Shown here in pieces: positions 1-5,977 of a stretch of DNA of 8,095 nucleotides; position 1 is the stretch's first letter, and the number at the start of each line of letters is the position of its first letter. The DNA comes from Methanobacteriota archaeon. Its GTDB lineage: Archaea > Thermoplasmatota > Poseidoniia > Poseidoniales > Poseidoniaceae. The notes below the pieces were generated by a model. The model did not search any database, was not told where the DNA came from, and worked only from the letters and a program-made list of their open reading frames with translations. The stretch covers positions 1 through 8,095 of the forward strand of contig JAACDL010000130.1 in the NCBI GenBank assembly GCA_009936765.1, read 5' to 3'. The position numbers were made by a program, and so were the translations under genes.

Positions 1-2
1 GG

Positions 3-3000
3 CCTGAAGTTGAAAGCCGATTAATTCCAGATTCTGAATTAACACTACCTCAAGTCGAGGCCTTGAACTCAATTGGGATGGGGCGCGCAACCAACAGTAA
101 CTGGTCCGCAACAGGCGGTTCAGACAGTAATGATGAGATCTATGAAATGATTTTCGATTCTCAAGGCAATGTGATAATTTGTGGATCGATTTACCAGGTT
201 TCACAATTCGGTTCAATCATTGTTAACACTGAGGGTGAAGGCGATATTTTGATGGCTAAATTATCTAAAACCGGTTCCTGGGTGTGGGCTGTTTCAGCAG
301 GGACTGCGCTTTACTATGACGAATGCAGAGGAGTAACAGTAGATTCGAATGACAACATCTACGGAACTGGATATTTCAGAGGGGAGGTCAATTTCGGCAA
401 TACAACAGTTTCAACCACTGGTTTCGACGGCTGGATTGCTAGAGTGAATAGCACTGGACAATTTGATTGGGCAATGAAGTTCGGAGGTTTTGATATTGAC
501 GTAGGTTGGGATATTGCTGCAGATAATTATGATAATCTGTATGTAACTGGATATTACCAAAACTTCAGTGAGTTTGATTCTTCATTATTGCAAGCACAAA
601 CGTATTCTGAAAATCCTAGGTTCTTTATTGCTTACTACAATGTAACCTCTTCGTTGTGGGATTGGGCCAAAGACTCAGATGGAACCGGTGCTTCTGTGCC
701 ATATCAGATAGTAGTTGAACCATCAACAAATGCAGCTTACGCAGCGGGATATAATACTGGTACTGAAACATGGAATAATTCTTTTACGTCATCTCCACAA
801 TCGACATATGCCGGTTTCGTGGTGAAATATTCTGAAGATGGAGATTTCATTTGGGGGCAAAATTCAGCGGGTTCCACATGCTTTGGTTCAAATTGTGGAG
901 TTTACTTCAACAACATTGTAATGCATCCGGATGGAGGTGTTGTAGTAGGTGGTAACTTCCTCCAGACCTTCAAGAAACAAGGAGGAACTGTTGTTACAGG
1001 ACAGGGTAGTTGGGATGTTTTACTACTCAGGTACGATATGAATGGTACTCAATTGTGGGAATATCATGCCGGTGGTCCGGAGGATGACAGGCTGCAAGCT
1101 CTTTCAGTTAATCTAAAGGGACAAGTTCAGTTTGGTGGAACTCAACTTGCAGAGATGAAGTTTGGGAGTTTCACTTTACAAAAGAACTCGAGTACAATGT
1201 ACTATGATAGTTTCATTGCTCAAATCGACTTTGATTCTGATTTCCAATGGGCCATGAGTCTTGGCGGTGCAGGAAATGATACCGTTGGCGGATTACTAGC
1301 CTTGGATGACGGCTCATTGATTGCAGGTGGAGACTTTAGCGGGACTGTTTGGTTTGGAGGAACGCCTAGAACTGCAACAGAGCAGGATGTTTTCGTTTGG
1401 AAGTTCCAGCATGACAAAGATGATGACGGGGTTACAGATTATACAGACAATTGTTTGAATACTCCTAATTCTAATCAGAGTAATTTTGATGATGACTTGA
1501 GAGGAGATGCTTGCGATTCTGATGATGATAATGATGGATTACATGACGTACTAGATGATTGCCAATATGGGGAACTAGATTGGAATCAATCCAATACTTC
1601 CTTCGATCATGATTCCGATGGCTGCAAAGATATCGAAGAAGATAATGATGACGACAATGACGGTATCACTGATGATTTAGACAACTGCCCTTCAGGTCAT
1701 TTAGACTGGGTTCTGGATTCCTCTAGCGACATGGATGGAGACGGATGTAGAGATTCAGATGAAGACGTTGACGATGATGGAGATTCAGTTCTTGACGCTG
1801 AAGACAATTGTCAGTACACTGTTAATCAATTGCAAGTAGATTATGATGAAAATGGCGTTGGTGATGCCTGTGACCCAGATGATGACGGTGATGGAATTGA
1901 TGACTTAGTTGATGATTGTTATCAAGGATCATTGAATTGGACCTCTGAAGTTCAGACCGATAAAGATGGAGATGGTTGCGAGGATGAAAATTCAAATGAA
2001 GACTTAGATGATGACAACGATGGAATCTTCGATGTGGATGATAACTGCCCACGTGGAGAAGTAGGTTGGAACTCTAGTCAGTCTAACGACAGAGATGGAG
2101 ATGGCTGTCGAAACGACAATGAAGACAATGATAATGACAATGATAGCGTAATCAATGAAGTTGATTTATGCAAAAATGGTATTGCTAACTGGAGGAAAAA
2201 TGCATCAAACGACAACGATGGCGATGGTTGCATTGATGACAGAGAAGATACTGATGATGATAACGATGGTTTCTCAGACCTAGTGGATTTCTGTCCTCTT
2301 CAAGAAGGAACAGCAACCCTTGGTGGAATGAAGGGGTGCCCAGATTTCGATTCAGACGGTTGGGCAGATGCTGTAGATGCTTTCTTCCAAGATGAAACTC
2401 AATGGAATGATGGAGACGGAGACGGATACGGAGACAACCCTAGCGGTAATAACCCGGATGACTGTCCATTCTTTTTCGGTAATTCAAGCGAAGATAGCAT
2501 TGGCTGTATCGATTCAGATGGCGATGGATATTCAGATCCTGAACTTTCCTGGAGCGTAGCTCAAGGCGCAGATGCTTTCGTAGACGAGCCAAGTCAATGG
2601 GCTGATGCTGATAGTGATGGATATGGAGATAATTTTGGTGGAGAAAAGGTTGACTACTGTACCAACAAAGAAGGAACATCGACAATCGATCGATATGGCT
2701 GTCCTGATATTGACGGAGATGGTTACTCAGATTCAGATGTTTTTTGGGGACTTGACAAATGGGATAGTCTTGGATATGGACCAGACGCATTCCCGATTGA
2801 CCCAACACAATGGTATGACTCCGATGAAGATGGTTTTGGTGACAACTGGGGTAATCCAGAATGGAATGACTCTCGAGATGAGGATTGGCCAGGAGTGTTC
2901 GTAGAGAATGCGACATCTGCAGACATGTGTCCATTAGAGGTTCCCGATGGGCGATTTGATGATGATGTAAATTACCCAGGTTGCCTACTTACAGAACCTA

Positions 3001-3485
3001 GTGACGGAGGAAAGAGTACCGATGACGGGGCTTCTTCTGCTTCTGATGATGGTATGAGTACTACCACACTGATTGGAATTATTGGTGGAGTAGTGGTATT
3101 GTTTTTGGCGGGAGTAATCGCAGTTATGCTCAAGAAAAAGCCACAGCCTAAGAAGAAAACTTCTGCTTCAAAGTCATTAACTAATTTACCAATGCCAGCA
3201 CCTCCTGGTCCTCAATTGAATCTAAGCGATTCAATCACGAACAACCCTGAAGATGAGCAGTTGGATACTGATGATGAACCTCTGACTGCCGATTCAGATG
3301 AAAAGGTAGGCACTGAAACTAATGATGTAGTGACAGGGGATGAAGATACAGTCGAATCTTGGGAAGGTTTGCCTGCTGGTGATTACCTTGATCCTGATGA
3401 AAATGGCACAGTATGGTTCCGAGCTAATGATGGCGAAAACTGGTACCAAAATGCCGATGAATCATGGACAAAATGGAAAGATTAG
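3..3485 (+). CDS. Large surface protein, 5'-partial: beta-propeller, TSP3-like repeats, membrane anchor, cytoplasmic tail
   Basis: The frame is open from the first complete codon (position 3) to the TAG at 3483-3485, giving 1160 visible residues, so the true start and any signal peptide lie to the left. The TTG at 63 is the first start-type codon but has no ribosome-binding site or signal peptide after it and should not be taken as the start. Domains in order: a seven-unit beta-propeller resembling the SBBP repeat (99-1409); an Asp-rich, Cys-paired TSP3-like region (1413-2985); a Gly/Ser/Asp linker; one transmembrane helix (3060-3131) followed by KKKPQPKKK, which places the C-terminus inside; a Pro-rich then acidic tail; and a Trp/Tyr-rich C-terminal module. 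From family knowledge, TSP3 DxDxDG loops bind calcium and propellers usually bind ligands, so I infer a calcium-stabilised cell-surface adhesin or receptor. Substrate and partner are unknown. Architecture is well supported; specific function is not. Confidence 0.93.
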   Translation, partial: PEVESRLIPDSELTLPQVEALNSIGMGRATNSNWSATGGSDSNDEIYEMIFDSQGNVIICGSIYQVSQFGSIIVNTEGEGDILMAKLSKTGSWVWAVSAGTALYYDECRGVTVDSNDNIYGTGYFRGEVNFGNTTVSTTGFDGWIARVNSTGQFDWAMKFGGFDIDVGWDIAADNYDNLYVTGYYQNFSEFDSSLLQAQTYSENPRFFIAYYNVTSSLWDWAKDSDGTGASVPYQIVVEPSTNAAYAAGYNTGTETWNNSFTSSPQSTYAGFVVKYSEDGDFIWGQNSAGSTCFGSNCGVYFNNIVMHPDGGVVVGGNFLQTFKKQGGTVVTGQGSWDVLLLRYDMNGTQLWEYHAGGPEDDRLQALSVNLKGQVQFGGTQLAEMKFGSFTLQKNSSTMYYDSFIAQIDFDSDFQWAMSLGGAGNDTVGGLLALDDGSLIAGGDFSGTVWFGGTPRTATEQDVFVWKFQHDKDDDGVTDYTDNCLNTPNSNQSNFDDDLRGDACDSDDDNDGLHDVLDDCQYGELDWNQSNTSFDHDSDGCKDIEEDNDDDNDGITDDLDNCPSGHLDWVLDSSSDMDGDGCRDSDEDVDDDGDSVLDAEDNCQYTVNQLQVDYDENGVGDACDPDDDGDGIDDLVDDCYQGSLNWTSEVQTDKDGDGCEDENSNEDLDDDNDGIFDVDDNCPRGEVGWNSSQSNDRDGDGCRNDNEDNDNDNDSVINEVDLCKNGIANWRKNASNDNDGDGCIDDREDTDDDNDGFSDLVDFCPLQEGTATLGGMKGCPDFDSDGWADAVDAFFQDETQWNDGDGDGYGDNPSGNNPDDCPFFFGNSSEDSIGCIDSDGDGYSDPELSWSVAQGADAFVDEPSQWADADSDGYGDNFGGEKVDYCTNKEGTSTIDRYGCPDIDGDGYSDSDVFWGLDKWDSLGYGPDAFPIDPTQWYDSDEDGFGDNWGNPEWNDSRDEDWPGVFVENATSADMCPLEVPDGRFDDDVNYPGCLLTEPSDGGKSTDDGASSASDDGMSTTTLIGIIGGVVVLFLAGVIAVMLKKKPQPKKKTSASKSLTNLPMPAPPGPQLNLSDSITNNPEDEQLDTDDEPLTADSDEKVGTETNDVVTGDEDTVESWEGLPAGDYLDPDENGTVWFRANDGENWYQNADESWTKWKD
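99..1409 (+). repeat. Seven-unit SBBP-like beta-propeller domain
   Basis: The translated sequence repeats about every 61-68 residues. Each unit has the pattern hydrophobic strand (such as FIAQIDFD or WIARVNST), x-W-A-x3-GG, then D-x2-G-N-x-Y-x2-G and a final F-x-FG strand. The marker Trp codons are at 102, 285, 468, 663, 852, 1056 and 1248, so there are seven units. The first unit lacks the strand that precedes the Trp in the others. A lone matching strand (VFVWKFQ, 1389-1409) follows the seventh. This is what is expected if the last strand completes the first blade and closes the ring. Unit 5 carries an extra Cys pair (STCFGSNCG), a possible local disulfide. Confidence 0.82.
1413..2337 (+). 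repeat. TSP3-like calcium-binding repeats, classical and Trp-variant
   Basis: Seven repeats have first-Cys codons at 1452, 1560, 1686, 1809, 1917, 2046 and 2169, and each has a second Cys 20 or 21 codons later. An eighth, shorter one starts at 2292, with its partner at 2337. Between them run DDDNDG-type acidic loops typical of thrombospondin type 3 repeats. Repeats at 1452 and 1809 are classical (ending GDACD). Those at 1560, 1686, 1917, 2046 and 2169 instead share C-x2-G-x3-W-x6-7-D-x-D-x-D-G-C. The constant Cys spacing suggests one disulfide per repeat, and the Asp loops suggest calcium binding. Both are inferred from the family. Confidence 0.85.
2337..2985 (+). repeat. Three long DAF...QW...DGYGDN acidic repeats
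   Basis: After the short TSP3 units the protein changes to a longer repeat of about 65-71 residues. Its marker DAF motif is encoded at 2376, 2571 and 2784. Each copy has DAF, four or five residues, then QW-x-D and a D-x-DG(Y/F)GDN loop, a Cys pair (2463/2505, 2658/2700, 2928/2982) and, in the first two copies, a following GC-x-D-x-DGDGYSD loop. The third copy is degenerate near its end, with a larger Cys spacing. The Asp loops still look like calcium sites. The region is probably a rigid stalk just outside the membrane anchor. Confidence 0.78.
3060..3131 (+). other. Membrane anchor of the surface protein
   Basis: About 24 codons encode an uninterrupted hydrophobic helix (TTTLIGIIGGVVVLFLAGVI and on), immediately followed by Lys-rich KKKPQPKKK. 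A flexible Gly/Ser/Asp segment precedes it. The charge pattern predicts the repeat region outside and about 115 residues inside. No LPXTG-like or PGF-CTERM-like sorting signal is seen and the chain continues well past the helix, so this is a true transmembrane anchor and not a sortase-type tail. Confidence 0.9.
3357..3482 (+). other. Aromatic C-terminal cytoplasmic module
   Basis: The last 42 residues are compositionally unlike the acidic linker before them. They are rich in Trp, Tyr, Gly and Asn, with the order W-E-G-L-P-A-G-D-Y, then G-T-x-W-F, then N-W-Y-x-N-A-D and W-x-K-W at the end. The alternation of aromatic pairs and turn residues suggests a small beta-rich fold of WW-like size. It is intracellular if the predicted topology is right. 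The role is unknown; a protein-interaction module is one possibility, by inference only. Confidence 0.55.
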
Positions 3486-4492
3486 TTCAACAATTTGTTG
3501 ACAACTGATAGGAAGGCATCATTGTCTTCACCCTTAGTGCTAGTTATTTCGATACTATGGGCTTGTTCTATTGCTTCTGCAATTTGAGAAACATCTCCAT
3601 AGTCGGCTGTGACTCCTAATCCTTCAGATTCACATAATTCACCCATCGGAGTGTTAGCATTCACCACACTTGGTCTTCCGAAGGCCGCAGCATCGAGCAT
3701 TTTTGTAGGAATTGCTCCTTGCATGATGTTCCCTCTTTTCGGATCATACATTGCGTACATCACGCTTATTTCTTCAATTAGATTCGGTAACTTCTGTTCA
3801 TTAAAAGGCCCTCTGTAATCCAAATCAGGGAATTCTCCTAACATTGAATCCACAGCATCTCCATCTCCAGCAATAATAATTCTAAATCCTGCAGTTTCAG
3901 CAGCTTCTATCATGAACCTAATGGAATTGATTTCTCTAATTCTTCCAAAATAACCGAGCACTTTTTGTTGGCTCTTTTCTAGTGATTGAGAGTTTCTTCT
4001 ATTCATTACGACTACAGGGTCAAGTCGTTGTAATTCTATCCAATCCGCAAAACCAGGTGCAGATACGATAATTGCATCTGATTTGGAGATAATCCTCTTG
4101 GCCTGTTTCAGCATACTTCTAGCAGCCCATTTGTGAACAAATGAATTTCCACGCATGAGCGGCCAAGTATGTGCCATGTCGTGAATATCAAGCAATATTT
4201 TGCCATTAAATCTGACATCTGCAGTATCCGTGTCGTTTAAAATCAACAAATCTGCATCGATTTTGAGACTTGAGATGAATTTATTCTTTGTCACCCATGT
4301 GCCTAATGAACTTCGCTTTGAGTTCTTCCCAAAGTTTGTGCGTTTGATATTATAGCCACTCAGTGTCTCATTTGGAGGCATGCTTCCTTCCCGGTCCCAG
4401 GCAAATATTTCAACTTCATGACCATCATTTACCAACCAACGAGCATGTCTTTCAACTCTAGGGTCTGGAGCACAAGCGTTGGTTACAACCAT
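3482..4492 (-). CDS. Glycosyltransferase, GT-B fold, GT4-like
   Basis: Taking the ATG at 4490-4492 gives 336 residues. The protein probably transfers a sugar from a nucleotide-sugar donor to a glycan, lipid or protein at the cytoplasmic side of the membrane. The N-terminal half begins VVTNACAPDPRVERHARWL, the usual GT4 opening with the PDPRV loop. The second Rossmann domain starts near residue 180 (GYFGRIRE), continues through IIIAGDGD, and ends in IPTKMLDAAAFGRPSVVN (about 261-280), the donor-binding region where GT4 enzymes carry the E-x7-E motif. Here the second Glu is Asp267 and the first is not evident, as in the P-x-K-x2-(E/D)-A subgroup. The frame continues upstream to a TTG at 4609, but those 39 extra residues are Asn/His-rich, unlike the family, and would enter gcvPA. 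No Shine-Dalgarno is visible. Its TAA overlaps the stop of the convergent surface-protein gene. Donor and acceptor are unknown; surface glycosylation is only a contextual guess. Confidence 0.87.
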   Translation of the reverse strand: MVVTNACAPDPRVERHARWLVNDGHEVEIFAWDREGSMPPNETLSGYNIKRTNFGKNSKRSSLGTWVTKNKFISSLKIDADLLILNDTDTADVRFNGKILLDIHDMAHTWPLMRGNSFVHKWAARSMLKQAKRIISKSDAIIVSAPGFADWIELQRLDPVVVMNRRNSQSLEKSQQKVLGYFGRIREINSIRFMIEAAETAGFRIIIAGDGDAVDSMLGEFPDLDYRGPFNEQKLPNLIEEISVMYAMYDPKRGNIMQGAIPTKMLDAAAFGRPSVVNANTPMGELCESEGLGVTADYGDVSQIAEAIEQAHSIEITSTKGEDNDAFLSVVNKLLN

Positions 4493-4597
4493 CGCAATCC
4501 GCGCTATATCTACGCGAATAAGTCCCCCCCAATTGCCTTTGCCATTAAACCAACATTCATGGTGGTTACGCGCTGGGAATAGACCGGAGGCCGTACT
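4493..4597. promoter_or_regulatory. Divergent promoter region, glycosyltransferase / gcvPA operon
   Basis: These 105 bases separate the head-to-head starts and must hold both promoters if the chosen starts are right. Weak archaeal TATA-like candidates are CTATATCT at 4504-4511 (for the plus strand, or too close to the start for the minus strand) and TTTAATGG read on the minus strand at 4549-4542, which would place transcription of the glycosyltransferase about 25-30 bases before its ATG. Neither is a strong match to the consensus. A run of seven C (4524-4530) lies in the middle. No operator or riboswitch, including a glycine riboswitch, is recognisable. Confidence 0.4.
4586..4590 (+). promoter_or_regulatory. 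Ribosome-binding site of gcvPA
   Basis: A perfect GGAGG lies 7 bases before the ATG at 4598. It supports that start, which also gives an N-terminus matching the GcvPA family. It shows that this genome uses Shine-Dalgarno initiation for at least some genes. Confidence 0.82.
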
Positions 4598-5977
4598 ATG
4601 GTTGACCAACTACCCAATCTCGGAAGAGAAAAAGAGATGCTTGCAGCCATGGGAATGTCCACTATGGACGATTTGTTCGCGGACATACCCGAATCGGTAA
4701 GAATGAATGAGGAACTACCTCTGCGCGGTCCCCAATCTGAAGAAGAGATCCTCGCAGATGCACGACGGATATTAGGTGCAAATGTTGCACTTGGCGACCG
4801 TGTGAATTTCCTTGGAGCTGGATTGAATCGTAATTATGTGCCTGCGAGTGTTTTCCAATTGGTTACACGTGGAGAGTTCCTAACATCGTATACCCCTTAC
4901 CAGCCAGAAGTTAGTCAGGGAATGCTACAGGCTATGTGGGAATTCCAGACTCTGATTAGTGAATTAGTTGGACTTGAAGTTGCTAACCTTTCAGTATACG
5001 ATGTTTCTACAGCAGCAGCCGAAGCGATTACTTGTTCTGTAAGAGTAAACAACCGTAAGGCTAGCCAGAAGAGTACAGTATATGTCAGCGAATTAACTCC
5101 TCCTGCTAGGATCTCGGTAATTCACAACTACACCCAAGGTGGTGGCATCACAATCAAGACACTTCGTCACAACTCCGACGGAACTCTTGATTTGGATTCT
5201 CTATCAGAAGCCGCAGGCTCATGCGGTATTTATGTTGAGCAACCAAATCCTCTCGGAATCCTCGATGGAGGACTTACTAGTGTAAAGGGAATAATTGGCG
5301 ACAATACAGCATTTATCGTCGGCGTGTCTCCAGTAAGTTTGGGATTGGTAGAAGCGCCTGGGAATTATGGTGCTGACATCGTAGTGGGGGAGGGTCAAGC
5401 ACTTGGTTCTCCGATCACATATGGTGGTCCTTTGTATGGTATATTTGCATGTACCAAAGCGTATCTCAGGCAGATGCCTGGGCGAATAGTCGGCCGTTCT
5501 ATCGATGTTGATGGAAACGAAGCATTCTGCTTGACCCTATCTACAAGAGAGCAACATATTAGACGCCACAGAGCGACTTCAAACATATGTACAAATGAGA
5601 CTTTAATTGCACTCATGGGTGCTATGCACATGTCTCTTCTTGGCCCTGAAGGCCTTGAAAAACTTGCACAGAGAAATATGGCTGCATGCCAATTAGCAAA
5701 GCAGAAGTTATCTGAAATATCTTCACTGAATATGCCGCATAGTATTAACACTCATTACAATGAATTTGTACTAGAATTGCCTGGCTCTGCATCTGAATGT
5801 ATATCTTATCTTGATACTCAGGGTTTGATAGGTGGTTTTGATTTATCAAATTGGTATCCAGATAATGAAAACTGGTTACTAGTATCTTTCAGTGATCAAA
5901 CAACATCGAAAGATATTGATTTGCTTGTCGCTCACCTATCTGTATGGACTGCTTCGATGAAGGGGGTGACAGCTTGA
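4598..5977 (+). CDS. gcvPA: Glycine dehydrogenase (decarboxylating) subunit 1, GcvPA
   Basis: This is the N-terminal-half subunit of the glycine cleavage P-protein (EC 1.4.4.2), 459 residues and near the usual length of about 450. With GcvPB it forms the PLP enzyme that decarboxylates glycine and loads the aminomethyl group onto the lipoyl arm of GcvH in the cytoplasm. Family blocks run in order: MSTMDDLFADIPESVR near the N-terminus; FLTSYTPYQPEVSQGMLQAM; SVYD at 132-135, where most relatives have SMYD followed by G-A-T-A but here it is V-S-T-A; the Gly-rich GEGQALGSPITYGGPLYG loop; and EQHIRRHRATSNICTNE at 318-334, a diagnostic signature. The catalytic PLP lysine belongs to GcvPB, so its absence here is expected. 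GGAGG stands 7 bases before the ATG, and the stop overlaps the gcvPB start. It is the first gene of the operon. Confidence 0.96.
   Translation: MVDQLPNLGREKEMLAAMGMSTMDDLFADIPESVRMNEELPLRGPQSEEEILADARRILGANVALGDRVNFLGAGLNRNYVPASVFQLVTRGEFLTSYTPYQPEVSQGMLQAMWEFQTLISELVGLEVANLSVYDVSTAAAEAITCSVRVNNRKASQKSTVYVSELTPPARISVIHNYTQGGGITIKTLRHNSDGTLDLDSLSEAAGSCGIYVEQPNPLGILDGGLTSVKGIIGDNTAFIVGVSPVSLGLVEAPGNYGADIVVGEGQALGSPITYGGPLYGIFACTKAYLRQMPGRIVGRSIDVDGNEAFCLTLSTREQHIRRHRATSNICTNETLIALMGAMHMSLLGPEGLEKLAQRNMAACQLAKQKLSEISSLNMPHSINTHYNEFVLELPGSASECISYLDTQGLIGGFDLSNWYPDNENWLLVSFSDQTTSKDIDLLVAHLSVWTASMKGVTA
5962..5969 (+). promoter_or_regulatory. Ribosome-binding site of gcvPB, inside the end of gcvPA
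   Basis: GGGGGTGA differs by one base from GGAGGTGA, the sequence complementary to the usual 16S rRNA tail. Its GGGGG core ends 7 bases before the TTG at 5974, the same spacing as in gcvPA. No such signal stands before the ATG at 5944, so this site decides the gcvPB start. Confidence 0.75.

Noticed and set aside
1822..2052. His-rich open frame on the minus strand
   Set aside because: It is the antisense reading of GAT/GAC-rich Asp codons in the TSP3 region, which gives ATC/GTC or, shifted, CAT-type codons. It has no domain or ribosome-binding site and lies wholly inside a strongly supported gene.
2440..2934. Long minus-strand open frame opposite the surface protein
   Set aside because: It is rich in His, Ser, Leu and Gln because it mirrors the acidic repeats. 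The plus-strand protein there is clearly organised into repeats, so this is a shadow.
1413..2985. Tandem DNA repeats as a CRISPR array or minisatellite
   Set aside because: The periodicity is in the protein. DNA copies are diverged, there are no identical repeats with unique spacers, and the reading frame is open throughout.
4524..4530. Run of seven C as a phase-variable tract
   Set aside because: It lies in the intergenic region and not in a coding frame under the preferred starts, and seven bases is short for slippage switching. It is kept only as a possible sequencing-error site.
4479..4700. Plus-strand open frame across the divergent intergenic region
   Set aside because: It overlaps both the glycosyltransferase start and the gcvPA start, has no binding site, and its translation has no recognisable organisation. 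The GGAGG at 4586 serves gcvPA instead.
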